Assembly (NCBI RefSeq): GCF_002022275.1
Contig: NZ_MSDF01000013.1
Location: forward strand, 1 to 64,000
Source: Pseudomonas fluorescens
GTDB taxonomy: Bacteria > Pseudomonadota > Gammaproteobacteria > Pseudomonadales > Pseudomonadaceae
DNA: 64,000 nt
Reading direction: 5' to 3'
In this document: piece by piece, positions 1 through 10,093 of the stretch
Numbering within the stretch: the first letter of the stretch is position 1
Layout of the letters: each line of letters opens with the position of its first letter
The notes under the pieces: generated by a model
Database searches by the model: none
The model's input: only the letters and a program-made list of their open reading frames with translations
What the model was told of the DNA's origin: nothing
Program-made: the position numbers and the translations under genes

Positions 1-118
1 CACTGCTCTACCAACTCCTTCTGGGCTTCGATGAACTGAAGCAACTCGCTGTCGAATCTTGCGTAACTCTTTGTTTACCAAGGAGTTTTCCGTTTCGACT
101 GCGCCGGAAGTGGGGCGA
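1..118 (-). ncRNA. Probable 5' leader of an rRNA operon (partial, 16S lies beyond the left edge)
   Basis: This stretch lies downstream, on the minus strand, of a strong rRNA-type promoter and contains no open reading frame with coding features. Read on the minus strand it begins with a GC-rich discriminator and then has an AACTC...GAGTT hairpin-like element (about 68-90). It looks like the leader transcribed ahead of 16S rRNA in Pseudomonas. The 16S gene, boxA and tRNAs of the spacer are not in the window. The call rests on the promoter type and on msrQ being a neighbour of an rrn operon in P. aeruginosa, so it is an inference. Confidence 0.55.
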
Positions 119-146
119 ATTATAGACTTCCAGAATCTGCCGTCAA
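119..146 (-). promoter_or_regulatory. Strong sigma-70 promoter of rRNA (P1-like) type
   Basis: On the minus strand there is a -35 box TTGACG (146-141), a 16-bp spacer and a perfect -10 box TATAAT (124-119). A C-rich discriminator follows, as in growth-rate and stringently controlled stable-RNA promoters. An AT-rich segment (about 150-170) upstream could act as an UP element. It reads away from msrQ, out of the left edge. Confidence 0.75.
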
Positions 147-153
147 CCCCTAA

Positions 154-777
154 TTACGCTTTTGTTGCGGAAAGTGGTTTTTTCGCGATAAGACGCGGGA
201 TTCGACGCATCACCGGGGGGATCCGCAATACCAGAAGCAGCGCACCTATAGATGCATAGATAGCCCACTCCTTCAGATCGGCTCGCACAATCCACAACAT
301 ATGCAGCAAGCCGAGCCCGAGAATCACATAGACCAGACGGTGCAGCTTCTTCCAGCGATTACCAAGCCGACGCTGACTGTAACGATTCGAAGTGACTGCC
401 AGCACTAATAAAGACAGGAAACCCAAGGCGCCTACAATAATGTACGGCCGCTTACGCAGCTCCACACCAAATTGCGACCAATCCAGCCCAAGGATAAATA
501 CGCAATACGCCGCCAGGTGCAGAACCACATACGCAAAACACCAAAGACCCAGTTGCCTGCGGACGGCAATCCACCCCGCCCAAGCGCTGAGCTTTTGCAG
601 CGGGGTCATACACAGCGTGATCAGGAGCAAAATCAGCGTCCCCAGCCCCAACCGATCCATCAGCACCTTGCCGGGATCAGGCCCGAGTACGGAACTCCAC
701 GCCTCATACAGCCAGAAAAATGGCCATATGGCCGCTGCTATAAAGACGCCAACGCGCCAGATCGGATAGCGCATCAA
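154..777 (-). CDS. msrQ: Protein-methionine-sulfoxide reductase heme-binding subunit MsrQ
   Basis: A 207-aa integral membrane cytochrome b-type protein that passes electrons from the quinone pool or flavin to the periplasmic molybdo-enzyme MsrP, which repairs oxidised methionines in envelope proteins. Several hydrophobic helices run through the sequence. Likely heme-ligating histidines are visible in [10 protein letters not shown] (about residue 87) and in [10 protein letters not shown] plus GLLHMLW (about residues 144-160), the ferric-reductase-like transmembrane domain pattern. Length matches the YedZ/MsrQ family. Its ATG overlaps the msrP stop by 4 bp, so the two are translationally coupled. 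The rrn promoter follows directly. Confidence 0.93.
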   Translation of the reverse strand: MMRYPIWRVGVFIAAAIWPFFWLYEAWSSVLGPDPGKVLMDRLGLGTLILLLITLCMTPLQKLSAWAGWIAVRRQLGLWCFAYVVLHLAAYCVFILGLDWSQFGVELRKRPYIIVGALGFLSLLVLAVTSNRYSQRRLGNRWKKLHRLVYVILGLGLLHMLWIVRADLKEWAIYASIGALLLVLRIPPVMRRIPRLIAKKPLSATKA

Positions 778-1787
778 TAGTTCTTCCGCAGATCGAGGCC
801 GGTATAGAGAGAAGCAACCTCATCGGAGTACCCGTTGAACATCTGCGTCTCACGCACGTTGGGGCTGAACAGGCCACTCGGCAGGCGACGCTCACGCGCC
901 TGAGTCCAGCGTGGATGATCAACAGTAGGGTTCACGTTCGCATAGAACCCATATTCATCCGCGGCAATACTCTGCCAAGTAGTTTTCGGCTGTTCACTGA
1001 CGAGACTGATCCGCACGATGGACTTCACACTCTTGAAGCCATACTTCCAAGGCACCACCAAACGCAACGGCGCGCCGTTCTGGTTAGGCAACTCTCGTCC
1101 ATACATGCCCACGGCAAGAATCGCCAAAGGGTTCATCGCCTCATCCAGACGCAGACCCTCTACATAAGGCCAGTCGATCAAACCAAAGCTTGAGCGCTGA
1201 CCCGGCATGGTTTTAGGGTCTTGCAGGGTTTCAAAGCGGATGTACTTGGCTTTGGACGTGGGCTCAACTTGCTTGAGCAAGGCCGAAATCGGGAAACCCA
1301 TCCACGGAATGACCATCGACCACGCCTCAACACAGCGTAAACGGTAGATCCGCTCTTCCAGCTGATAAGGCTTCATGAAGTCTTCCAGTGCATAACGCCC
1401 CGGCTTGCCCACTTCGCCATCAATCACAACAGTCCATGGCTCGGTCTTGAGGGAGCCCGCATTCGTCGCCGGGTCACCTTTGCCTGTGCCGAACTCATAG
1501 AAGTTGTTGTAGTGGGTCGCGTCCTTGAACGGAGTGATGGCCTCGTCCTTCACGGTGACAGCCTGCCATTTCGTAGCGGGCAGCTTCTCGGCAAACCATT
1601 TCGGCGCGTTACCCGGCTCAACATCGGCATAGCGGGCAGCCTCTTCAGCACTGGCCCAGCGCGGCAAGCTACTGGCTGCAACACCGGCAAGCGCACCACC
1701 GAGCAAGCTGCGGCGTGAGAGGTAGAAGGATTCAGGCGTGACGTCCGATTCGTGGCAATCGGACGCTTTGGGCAATTTGATTAACAT
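774..1787 (-). CDS. msrP: Protein-methionine-sulfoxide reductase catalytic subunit MsrP (molybdopterin enzyme)
   Basis: A 337-aa periplasmic molybdenum-cofactor oxidoreductase of the sulfite-oxidase fold that reduces methionine sulfoxide in envelope proteins. Residues 23-48 form a Tat signal peptide with the twin-arginine motif LSRRSLL, a hydrophobic stretch and an ASA cleavage site. The conserved molybdenum-ligand cysteine is in [10 protein letters not shown] (about residue 152). It lies first in a two-gene operon with msrQ, whose start overlaps by 4 bp. About 60 bp separate it from the upstream pssA gene, so its promoter must lie there or transcription continues from pssA. Confidence 0.94.
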   Translation of the reverse strand: MLIKLPKASDCHESDVTPESFYLSRRSLLGGALAGVAASSLPRWASAEEAARYADVEPGNAPKWFAEKLPATKWQAVTVKDEAITPFKDATHYNNFYEFGTGKGDPATNAGSLKTEPWTVVIDGEVGKPGRYALEDFMKPYQLEERIYRLRCVEAWSMVIPWMGFPISALLKQVEPTSKAKYIRFETLQDPKTMPGQRSSFGLIDWPYVEGLRLDEAMNPLAILAVGMYGRELPNQNGAPLRLVVPWKYGFKSVKSIVRISLVSEQPKTTWQSIAADEYGFYANVNPTVDHPRWTQARERRLPSGLFSPNVRETQMFNGYSDEVASLYTGLDLRKNY

Positions 1788-1850
1788 GGCAACTCCGCAG
1801 CATTGGAGGACTGATGCACCAATAGACTGCGGAGTATGGGGGAAATTACA

Positions 1851-2708
1851 TTAAGACAATGTTTTGTCGCGGCGCAGATGCAGCAAATATTGAACCGGCC
1901 CCGACGCGGCGTAGATCAGGAACGCCAGCAGCAGAATACGTGGCGGGTCGCTGAACACGACCGCGAACACCAGCACTACCACGAGGATCGCCACGAAAGG
2001 CACGCGCCCCTTGAGGTCGAACTCCTTGAAGCTGTTGTACTTGATGTTGCTGACCATCAGCATGCCGGCCGCGGCAACCATCAACGCCACCAGGAACGAC
2101 ATCTTCGAACCCTGGATGCCGTAATCACTGAACGCCCACACAATACCCGCCACTACACCCGCAGCCGCCGGGCTGGCCAGGCCAATGAAGTAACGCTTGT
2201 CGGCGGTACCTACCTGAGTATTGAAGCGCGCCAGACGCAAGGCGGCACCCGCGACATAGATGAAGGCGACCATCCAGCCAACCTTGCCCATATCCCCCAG
2301 TGCCCAGGCAAACGCCAGCAAGGCCGGCGCAACGCCGAAGGCAACCATGTCCGACAATGAATCGTACTCGGCACCAAAGGCACTTTGGGTATTGGTCATA
2401 CGCGCAACACGGCCATCAAGTCCGTCGAGCACCATGGCCACAAAAATCGCGATGGCAGCAAAACCGAAGTACTTGCTGGCACTTGCCGCATCACCCGCTG
2501 CCAGAGCACTTTGGGCGCTCATGGAGTTGATGATGGAATAGAACCCGGCAAACAGGTTCGCCGTGGTGAACAGGTTGGGCAAAAGATAGATGCCACGATG
2601 CCGGACCTTGCGACCTTCCGCGTCATGCCCTTCTTCGACATGTTCATCGATCGGCAGCAGGCTTTCGGCGTCAGAGGCCTGGTTTGGCTCTTCGGGACGT
2701 TCGGTCAT
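1851..2708 (-). CDS. pssA: CDP-diacylglycerol--serine O-phosphatidyltransferase
   Basis: A 285-aa membrane enzyme that makes phosphatidylserine from CDP-diacylglycerol and L-serine, the precursor of phosphatidylethanolamine. The CDP-alcohol phosphatidyltransferase signature is clear: DGLDGRVAR (about 104-112) followed by the SAFGAEYDSLSD stretch, with the conserved aspartates. An acidic hydrophilic N-terminal tail of about 45 residues precedes the membrane helices. This is the type II (CDP-OH) PssA, not the E. coli phospholipase-D-like type. ilvC lies upstream but a terminator separates them (2809-2833), so pssA should have its own promoter at about 2720-2800. Confidence 0.93.
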   Translation of the reverse strand: MTERPEEPNQASDAESLLPIDEHVEEGHDAEGRKVRHRGIYLLPNLFTTANLFAGFYSIINSMSAQSALAAGDAASASKYFGFAAIAIFVAMVLDGLDGRVARMTNTQSAFGAEYDSLSDMVAFGVAPALLAFAWALGDMGKVGWMVAFIYVAGAALRLARFNTQVGTADKRYFIGLASPAAAGVVAGIVWAFSDYGIQGSKMSFLVALMVAAAGMLMVSNIKYNSFKEFDLKGRVPFVAILVVVLVFAVVFSDPPRILLLAFLIYAASGPVQYLLHLRRDKTLS

Positions 2709-2808
2709 GGACTTTACCTTGCAACGGTGTGAAAAGAATTCGACAAATACTCGCGGTGCGTGTTCGCCCGCAAACGATGCAGCTTTATACCAGAACCCGC
2801 CCCCAAAC

Positions 2809-2833
2809 GAAAAAACGCGGCCTAAGCCGCGTT
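2809..2833 (-). terminator. Rho-independent terminator of ilvC
   Basis: On the minus strand, 20 nt after the ilvC stop, an 8-bp perfect stem AACGCGGC/GCCGCGTT with loop TTAG is followed by a run of T (forward A-run 2810-2815). It separates the ilv operon from pssA. Confidence 0.88.
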
Positions 2834-2852
2834 TTCTGTTGATGCGTACGAC

Positions 2853-3878
<1,026 letters not shown>

Positions 3879-3915
3879 CTATATATCCAGGCCGTGAGGC
3901 CATTCACTAATTGGG

Positions 3916-4407
3916 TTAAATGCTGAGTACTTTGTCGCCACGGGCAATCCCGGTGACACCACTGCGTACAGTTTCCAGAATCGAGGCCGTCCCGATCGAC
4001 TGGATGAAGCTGTCCAGTTTGTCGCTCGTACCGGTCAGTTGAACGGTATAAACGCTGGCGCTCACATCAACGATCTGCCCGCGATAAATATCGGTAGTGC
4101 GCTTGATCTCGGCACGTTGGGCACCCGTGGCCTTGACTTTTACCAGCATCAGCTCGCGCTCGATGTGGGCACTTTCCGACAAGTCGACCAGCTTGACCAC
4201 TTCGATCAGCTTGTTGAGGTTCTTGGTGATCTGCTCGATCACCTCATCGTGGCCTACAGTGGTCAACGTCAGGCGCGACAGGGTCGGGTCTTCGGTCGGG
4301 GCGACGGTCAGGCTTTCGATGTTGTAGTTACGTTGCGAAAACAGGCCGACAACACGAGACAGAGCGCCGGGTTCGTTCTCCAGAAGCAGGGAGATAATAT
4401 GCCGCAT
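3916..4407 (-). CDS. ilvN: Acetolactate synthase small (regulatory) subunit
   Basis: The 163-aa regulatory subunit of acetohydroxyacid synthase (called ilvH or ilvN). It confers valine feedback inhibition and stimulates the large subunit. An N-terminal ACT domain begins at the start codon (MRHIISLLLENEPGALSR) with the typical NYNIESLTVAPTED strand-turn, followed by the C-terminal ALS_ss domain. I chose the ATG at 4407, giving 2 bp between the ilvI stop and this start, over an upstream in-frame start that would overlap ilvI by 28 bp. Confidence 0.95.
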   Translation of the reverse strand: MRHIISLLLENEPGALSRVVGLFSQRNYNIESLTVAPTEDPTLSRLTLTTVGHDEVIEQITKNLNKLIEVVKLVDLSESAHIERELMLVKVKATGAQRAEIKRTTDIYRGQIVDVSASVYTVQLTGTSDKLDSFIQSIGTASILETVRSGVTGIARGDKVLSI

Positions 4408-4409
4408 GA

Positions 4410-6134
4410 TTAAGTACGCTCCGTCTTGTTCAGCCACATGTCGCGCATAGAGCCGTCTTTGATCTGCATCGGGTAGACGTGCTCGCTGGTATCCACCTGA
4501 ATATCCAGGAACACCAGGCGGTCCTTCATGGCGAACGCCTCTTCCATCTTCGGCTTCAGATCTTTCAAATCAGTGATACGCATGCCGACGTGACCGTAGG
4601 CTTCAACCAATTTGACGAAATCCGGCAGCGACTCCATGTAGGAATGGGAGTGACGGCTGTTGTAGCTCATGTCCTGCCACTGACGAACCATGCCCAGTAC
4701 GCCGTTGTTCAGGCAGACGATCTTCACCGGAAGGCCGTACTGCAGGCACGTCGACAGTTCCTGGATGTTCATCTGAATGCTGCCTTCACCGGTGACACAC
4801 GCCACGTCGGTCTCGGGGAAGCTCAGTTTCACGCCCATGGCCGCAGGAAAACCAAAGCCCATCGTGCCCAGGCCACCGGAGTTGATCCAGCGGTTAGGCT
4901 TGTCGAACTTGTAGTACTGCGCAGCAAACATCTGGTGCTGGCCCACGTCGGAGGTCACAAAGGCATCGCCCTTGGTCACTTCGCACAGGGTTTCGATCAC
5001 GGTTTGTGGCTTGATGATGCTGCCGTCGCCCTTGTCGTAAGGGAACAAGCCGCGATCACCGCGCCATTCGTCGATCTGCTTCCACCAGCTGGCAACCGAT
5101 TCCTTGTTCGGCGCTTCGCCGATGTCCTTCAGCGCAGCAACCATTTCGGTCAGTACGCTTTCCACTGGCCCCACGATCGGCACGTCGGCCTTGATGGTCT
5201 TGGAAATGGACGCCGGGTCGATGTCGATGTGGATGATCTTGGCGTTCGGGCAGAATTTGCTCGGGCCGTTGATCACACGGTCGTCGAACCGCGCGCCCAC
5301 TGCCAGAATCACGTCGGCGTGGTGCATGGCCAGGTTGGCGGTGTAGCTGCCGTGCATGCCGAGCATGCCGACGAACTGACGGTCCGTACCCGGGAATGCG
5401 CCGAGGCCCATCAAGGTATTGGTAACCGGCAGGTTGAGCAGCTTGGCCAGTTCGGTCAACGGTGCAGAACCGCCGCCCAGAATCACGCCGCCACCCGAGT
5501 ACAGCACAGGACGCTTGGCCGCCAGGAGCATTTCTGCCGCCTTGCGGATTTGCCCCGAGTGCCCACGAACAGCCGGGCTGTAGGAGCGCAGCTTGGCTTT
5601 TTTCGGGAAGACGTATTCGAATTTCTCGGCCGGGTTGGTCATGTCTTTCGGGATGTCTACAACGACAGGACCCGGGCGACCGGACTGCGCGAGGTAGAAC
5701 GCCTTTTTCATGACATCCGGAATTTCCGAGGGATGCTTGATCATGAAGCTGTGTTTCACGATCGGCCGGGAAATACCGATCATGTCGGTTTCCTGGAATG
5801 CATCGGTGCCCACCATGGTGCTTGGCACCTGGCCGGAAATGATCACCATCGGGATGGAGTCCATATACGCAGTCGCGATGCCGGTAATGGCATTCGTTGC
5901 GCCTGGGCCGGACGTTACCAGTACCACACCGGCTTTACCGGTGGCACGGGCGTAACCGTCAGCCATATGGGTCGCGGCCTGTTCGTGGCGAACCAGGATG
6001 TGGGTAACACCGGGTTCCTTGAACAGTGCGTCGTAAACATGCAGCAGAGCACCACCTGGGTACCCGTAGATATAGTCGACGCCTTCGTCACGCAAAAAGC
6101 GGACGAGCATCTCACCGCCAGATAAAAGCTCCAC
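4410..6134 (-). CDS. ilvI: Acetolactate synthase large (catalytic) subunit
   Basis: A 574-aa TPP-dependent enzyme condensing pyruvate with pyruvate or 2-oxobutyrate, the first common step of branched-chain amino acid synthesis. The catalytic glutamate region [17 protein letters not shown] is near residues 48-64. The TPP/Mg motif GEGSIQMN...NNG is near 440-470, with E in place of the more usual D in GDGS. The start is a GTG at 6134 preceded by AGAGGTG; an in-frame GTG 9 nt upstream is part of that ribosome binding site and was rejected. ilvN and ilvC follow with almost no gap. Confidence 0.95.
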   Translation of the reverse strand: MELLSGGEMLVRFLRDEGVDYIYGYPGGALLHVYDALFKEPGVTHILVRHEQAATHMADGYARATGKAGVVLVTSGPGATNAITGIATAYMDSIPMVIISGQVPSTMVGTDAFQETDMIGISRPIVKHSFMIKHPSEIPDVMKKAFYLAQSGRPGPVVVDIPKDMTNPAEKFEYVFPKKAKLRSYSPAVRGHSGQIRKAAEMLLAAKRPVLYSGGGVILGGGSAPLTELAKLLNLPVTNTLMGLGAFPGTDRQFVGMLGMHGSYTANLAMHHADVILAVGARFDDRVINGPSKFCPNAKIIHIDIDPASISKTIKADVPIVGPVESVLTEMVAALKDIGEAPNKESVASWWKQIDEWRGDRGLFPYDKGDGSIIKPQTVIETLCEVTKGDAFVTSDVGQHQMFAAQYYKFDKPNRWINSGGLGTMGFGFPAAMGVKLSFPETDVACVTGEGSIQMNIQELSTCLQYGLPVKIVCLNNGVLGMVRQWQDMSYNSRHSHSYMESLPDFVKLVEAYGHVGMRITDLKDLKPKMEEAFAMKDRLVFLDIQVDTSEHVYPMQIKDGSMRDMWLNKTERT

Positions 6135-6565
6135 GTTGTTCACCTCTAAAACGCCAGAATACCGTCCGTTGAAAACCGACGGGTCTTAATAGGTTTACTT
6201 CTCAACAGAGCATGAGCGACGGTGGTCGCCGACTACGTCAGCACTGACTGAGCAAGTATTGGGATCGTCCCAAGTGTTGCGGGCTTTTCCCACCCAGCGC
6301 GAGGTAACGCGTTGCGGGTGTTACAGGTCGGCGCGGATGTGCGCCTCATGATCTGCTGAGCGGGCCTGCTTCTGGCAGTCCCGATACAGCGGACTTTGGA
6401 TTCTTCTGTTTCAGGCCGTTCAAGTCAAGCAATAATTGCGCTTTTTTCCAACTAAGCGCATGAGAACGTAGAAGAAAGGGCTTTGAGGAGGGATAAAACT
6501 CGCCTGAATGTCGTCAAGCGGTAGAAATGTGCGCAAGACTGCCGGAAAACCCGGCAGTCAGGCAA
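6135..6565 (-). promoter_or_regulatory. ilvI upstream region with candidate promoter and leader hairpin
   Basis: A 431-bp stretch without a convincing gene. A possible minus-strand sigma-70 promoter has TTGACT (6428-6423), a 17-bp spacer and AAGAAT (6405-6400), giving a leader of about 260 nt before ilvI. In that leader lies a perfect 6-bp inverted repeat TTGGGA-TCG-TCCCAA (6259-6273) without a following U-tract. I see no leader peptide rich in Val/Leu/Ile and no classical attenuator. A 9-bp hairpin at 6537-6559 belongs to the upstream yqcC gene. Confidence 0.4.
6537..6559 (-). terminator. Hairpin terminator after the YqcC gene
   Basis: A perfect 9-bp stem GACTGCCGG/CCGGCAGTC with a 5-nt loop sits just after the YqcC stop on the minus strand. 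Only TT follows before GC, so termination strength is uncertain. Confidence 0.55.
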
Positions 6566-6895
6566 TTAACGAGCGTCGACGATCAATTGGTCGAACTTTT
6601 TCAGCGCATTGCGCAAACCAAGGCTCTCTTGCGGGCGATCGGCGTAGACCATCTCGGCCATCTCCATGATCCCCGACGCATTGGGCAACGGCAGGTCCTG
6701 TTCGAGGATCTGCTTCATGCGCACCAGGAAGATCCATTGCAGCCACTGGTGGAAGTCCAGCGTGTCGACCGAAAAAGGCTCAACACTGCTGAGCGCTTCA
6801 ACGCTGGGGGACACATCGTCCCACCAGCCTTGAACACGCAATTCACGCTCAATCAGCAACAACTGTTCGGCAATCGCGGGAAAGCGCGCATCCAT
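6566..6895 (-). CDS. YqcC family protein
   Basis: A small 109-aa cytoplasmic helical protein of the YqcC family (DUF446), whose biochemical role is unknown. The family pattern is visible: FHQWLQWIFLVRMKQILEQDLPLP in the middle (about residues 48-71), followed by the conserved region ending KKFDQLI. Its start codon overlaps the stop codon of the upstream TPR lipoprotein gene by 1 base (TGATG), so the two are coupled. Confidence 0.85.
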   Translation of the reverse strand: MDARFPAIAEQLLLIERELRVQGWWDDVSPSVEALSSVEPFSVDTLDFHQWLQWIFLVRMKQILEQDLPLPNASGIMEMAEMVYADRPQESLGLRNALKKFDQLIVDAR

Positions 6896-7629
6896 CAGTA
6901 AGTAACCTTGCCTTTTTGTCGAGCCTGGGCGGCGCCGGCAGCATCGCCCTGGGCGGCACGTGCATCACCAATCAAAGCCCAGAGGTTGGCTTGCAGGTCA
7001 GGACGACCATTGGCCAACGTCAAGCCGCGACGGGCAAATTGCTCGGCCTGCGGAGCATCACCCTGGGCCATGCGCACTTGGGCCAGGCGATACAGCACTT
7101 GCGGCTCGCGAGGCGCCACACGCTGGGCGCGCTCAAGGCTCGATGAAGCACCGTTCAAGTCGCCACCGGCCTGCTGTTGCTGGGCCGTGGTGAGCAAGGC
7201 GAGTACCGGGCCATCCAGTTGTTCGTCAGCCGACAGACCGCCCGAGTTGGACGACGACGGAATACCGCTCGGCGTCGACGGCATGGTGTAAGTACCCTGG
7301 TTGATCGGTGCCGTTTGAATCGGCGTCGAATCAACCGGCCCCGACGTGCTTGGGCCCGGCGTCCACGGCTCGGCACTGATCGGCGCAGACGTGGTTGCAC
7401 CACCGCCCGGCACCATCACCACCACGCCAGAATCCTGCGGGATGGCTTGGGCCTTGGCAGCCGCGGGACGGGTGGTCACGGTCTGACGGAAACCGCCATT
7501 GGCCGAGATACGGTCATTATTCGAAACGTTCGTGCTCGAATCCACCACGGGAATCGAGCCGCGCTGCACGCTGGCGCAACCGTTGAGCAAAGCCAGAGCT
7601 GTAATAGCTGGAATCCACCACTTGTTCAC
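6895..7629 (-). CDS. Tetratricopeptide-repeat lipoprotein
   Basis: A 244-aa predicted envelope lipoprotein. The N-terminal signal ends in the lipobox LLNGC (Cys18). A low-complexity linker rich in Pro, Ser, Thr and Gly follows (about residues 45-135). The C-terminal half resembles two to three TPR units (for example LLTTAQQQQAGGDLNGASSSLERAQRVAP and VLYRLAQVRMAQGDAPQAEQFARRGL). It probably acts as an adaptor; its partner is not known. It sits between mrcB and the coupled YqcC gene, 21 bp after mrcB, which may hint at a cell-envelope role. This is inference only. Confidence 0.8.
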   Translation of the reverse strand: MNKWWIPAITALALLNGCASVQRGSIPVVDSSTNVSNNDRISANGGFRQTVTTRPAAAKAQAIPQDSGVVVMVPGGGATTSAPISAEPWTPGPSTSGPVDSTPIQTAPINQGTYTMPSTPSGIPSSSNSGGLSADEQLDGPVLALLTTAQQQQAGGDLNGASSSLERAQRVAPREPQVLYRLAQVRMAQGDAPQAEQFARRGLTLANGRPDLQANLWALIGDARAAQGDAAGAAQARQKGKVTY

Positions 7630-7650
7630 TTGAAACCCTCTTTGCTTAGC

Positions 7651-9975
7651 TTAATTCATCCAGCCCTTGACCCAATCCATCACCGATTCCGCGCTCGCAG
7701 GGGCACCGCCACCGCATGCGGGGCCGGCAGCCGGCTCGCTGCCGCGAATATACGGCATCTGCACCGCGCCCGGGCAATTGGCCTCAGAGCCCTGCCCCGT
7801 GTGCGGATCAATCCACGCCTGCACGACGTTGTCCGGCAGCGGCATATTAAGCGGCAGCGGGTCGGCTTTGCGCATGAAACTTGTCCACACCTGCAACGCG
7901 CCGGTCGCACCGGTAAACGGCGTCTTGCCGTTGTCGTCACGGCCCAGCCACACCACCGCCAGCACGTCCTGGCCAAAACCTGCGAACCAGCTGTCTCGCG
8001 AGTCGTTACTGGTGCCGGTTTTACCCGCCAGCGTCAGGTTCGCCGGCAGCACGTTATAGACCGAACGCCCGGTGCCCTCGCGCATCACGCGTTGCATGGC
8101 GTTCTGGATCAGGTAGATGGAGCCTGCGTCGAAGCGTTGCTGAATCTGGAACGGATAACGCTTGAGCGGCTCACCCTCGGCGGTCAGCACACTGCGAATG
8201 CCGCGCATTGGCGTATTGAAGCCACCGTTGGCGATGGTCTGGTACATCGTGGTCACTTCCATCGGCGTCATGGCGCCGGCGCCCAGCAGCATCGATGGGA
8301 ATGCCGGGAACTCACGGTTGATGCCCAGGCGTCCCAGGGTTTTCAACACGTTCGGCACGCCGACTTCAAGCCCGAGGCGCGACGTGGAAATGTTGTAGGA
8401 ATGCGCCAGGCCCTGGTACAGGAATATCGTACCGTTGGAACGACGCTCGAAGTTTTTCGGCGTCCACACCTGGCCATCTGCCAACTTGACCGACAACGGG
8501 TCATCCGACAGCCAACTGGTGAGGGTGTATTTGCTCGGTTTTTCCAACGCCGTCAGGTAAACCGCCGGCTTGACCAGCGAGCCGATTGGCCGCACCGCGT
8601 CCAGCGCACGGTTAAAACCGGCAAAACTGGCCTGGCGACTGCCAATCATGGCCTGGACTTCGCCGGTTTCCGGGTTGGTCACAACCATGGCCGCTTCAAC
8701 TTCATCCGCACCTTTGCGACCTGTCAGACGCTTGAAGGTGTCATTGACGGACGCTTCGGCTTTCATCTGCAGAATCGGGTCGAAGCTGGTGAAGATCCGC
8801 AGGCCTTCTTCGGTCAAGTCTTCGTCGCGATAGTCTTCGCGCAACTGGCGTTTGACCAGGTCGATAAAGCCCGGGAAGGAACTGTCGGCCAGCTTGCCGC
8901 GGGTTGTCACACCCAGTGGCATTTTCTTCGCGGCAGCGACTTGTTCGGCCGTGGCCACGCCCTGCTGCTCCAGCACGTCGAGCACCAGGTTGCGGCGCTC
9001 CAGCGCACGCTCCGGATTGCGACGCGGGTTGTAATAGGACGGGCCTTTGACCATACCCACCAGCAACGCGACCTGGTGCAGCTTCAACTCGGACAAGGGC
9101 TGACCGAAGAAGAACTGACTGGCCAAACCAAAACCGTGCACCGCGCGCTGGCCATCCTGGCCGACGAACACCTCATTGAGGTACGCCTCAAGGATTTCCT
9201 GCTTGCTGTAATGCAGCTCCAGCAGCATCGCCATCATGGCTTCGGTGAGCTTTCGGGTCAGGCTGCGTTCGCTGGTCAGGTAGAAGTTCTTGACCAATTG
9301 TTGCGTCAGCGTACTGCCGCCCTGCGTCATCTTGCCGCCGGAAGTGTTGACCCAGATGGCGCGGGCAATCGACTTCGGCGAAACGCCCCAATGGCTGTAA
9401 AAATCGCGATCTTCTACGGCGACCAGGGTTTCGAGCAGATACGGCGGAACCTGATCCAGTTTGATCAGGATGCGATCTTCCAGGTTTTTCGGGTAAATGC
9501 CGCCGATCAGCAGCGGTTCCAGGCGCACGACCGGCAGCTTGGCGCCATTGAGCGACGACAGCTCGGCCACGTAGTCACCCGAGAAGCGCACGCGAACCGG
9601 CTGGGCTTTTTCCAGACCTTCATAAAACTGGAAGCCACGGGTATTCAGGTCGACGGTATTGCCGCTGACGGCTGCCGCACCCGGGCCATTGCTGACGGGT
9701 TCGCGGCGATAACCCAGGGCGTCAAGCTCGGTAAGGAAGTCTTCCTTGCTCAGCTTCTGGCCGTTGAACAGCTCCAGCGGGCGGGCATATACCTTGGCCG
9801 GAATGGTCCAGCGCTTGCCGGAGAATTTTTCCTGGACCACGGCGTCGAGGTACACCGCAAAGCCTGCGAGCACCACAAGGCCCACGAGGCTGAGCTTGAG
9901 CGCCCAGCCCAGCCACGGGCGCAGGCCACGGGAAGGAGGTTTTTTACGGGAACGGGGAGATCGGGTTCGAGTCAT
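7651..9975 (-). CDS. mrcB: Bifunctional penicillin-binding protein 1B
   Basis: A 774-aa class A PBP that polymerises glycan strands and cross-links peptides in peptidoglycan. A short basic cytoplasmic tail precedes one transmembrane helix (about residues 24-45), then a UB2H-type regulatory domain. The GT51 domain has the catalytic glutamate in VAVEDRDFYSHWG (Glu188) and TQGGSTLTQQLVKN. The transpeptidase domain has SLVK with nucleophile Ser466, SYN and KTGTSNDSRD. Length and domain order match PBP1b. The start is the ATG at 9975 preceded by the divergent upstream region shared with the GTG-initiated gene at 10094. Confidence 0.96.
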   Translation of the reverse strand: MTRTRSPRSRKKPPSRGLRPWLGWALKLSLVGLVVLAGFAVYLDAVVQEKFSGKRWTIPAKVYARPLELFNGQKLSKEDFLTELDALGYRREPVSNGPGAAAVSGNTVDLNTRGFQFYEGLEKAQPVRVRFSGDYVAELSSLNGAKLPVVRLEPLLIGGIYPKNLEDRILIKLDQVPPYLLETLVAVEDRDFYSHWGVSPKSIARAIWVNTSGGKMTQGGSTLTQQLVKNFYLTSERSLTRKLTEAMMAMLLELHYSKQEILEAYLNEVFVGQDGQRAVHGFGLASQFFFGQPLSELKLHQVALLVGMVKGPSYYNPRRNPERALERRNLVLDVLEQQGVATAEQVAAAKKMPLGVTTRGKLADSSFPGFIDLVKRQLREDYRDEDLTEEGLRIFTSFDPILQMKAEASVNDTFKRLTGRKGADEVEAAMVVTNPETGEVQAMIGSRQASFAGFNRALDAVRPIGSLVKPAVYLTALEKPSKYTLTSWLSDDPLSVKLADGQVWTPKNFERRSNGTIFLYQGLAHSYNISTSRLGLEVGVPNVLKTLGRLGINREFPAFPSMLLGAGAMTPMEVTTMYQTIANGGFNTPMRGIRSVLTAEGEPLKRYPFQIQQRFDAGSIYLIQNAMQRVMREGTGRSVYNVLPANLTLAGKTGTSNDSRDSWFAGFGQDVLAVVWLGRDDNGKTPFTGATGALQVWTSFMRKADPLPLNMPLPDNVVQAWIDPHTGQGSEANCPGAVQMPYIRGSEPAAGPACGGGAPASAESVMDWVKGWMN

Positions 9976-10093
9976 GGCGGCGGATTATACGCACTTTATC
10001 GATGATCAACATGAGCCGGACAGCGGTTTGCACGACCGCTCGTAGCGGCCATAATGCCCGCCATGTTTTCCCCCAGACTTTGAAGGATCGCCC

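Noticed and set aside
1..24. tRNA-like D-arm words (AGTTGGTAGAGC on the minus strand)
   Set aside because: The flanks do not fold into acceptor or anticodon arms; better explained as rRNA leader.
6232..6348. 38-codon ORF in the ilvI leader (minus strand, ATG at 6348, begins MRRTSAPTCNTRN)
   Set aside because: It ends with a few Ile/Leu/Val codons but has no clustered control codons, no good RBS and no terminator after it, so it does not qualify as an attenuation peptide.
7177..10005. 942-codon ORF on the plus strand opposite mrcB and the TPR gene
   Set aside because: It is antisense to well-supported genes; long antisense ORFs are expected in this GC-rich codon usage, and its composition (His/Gln/Arg-rich) is not protein-like.
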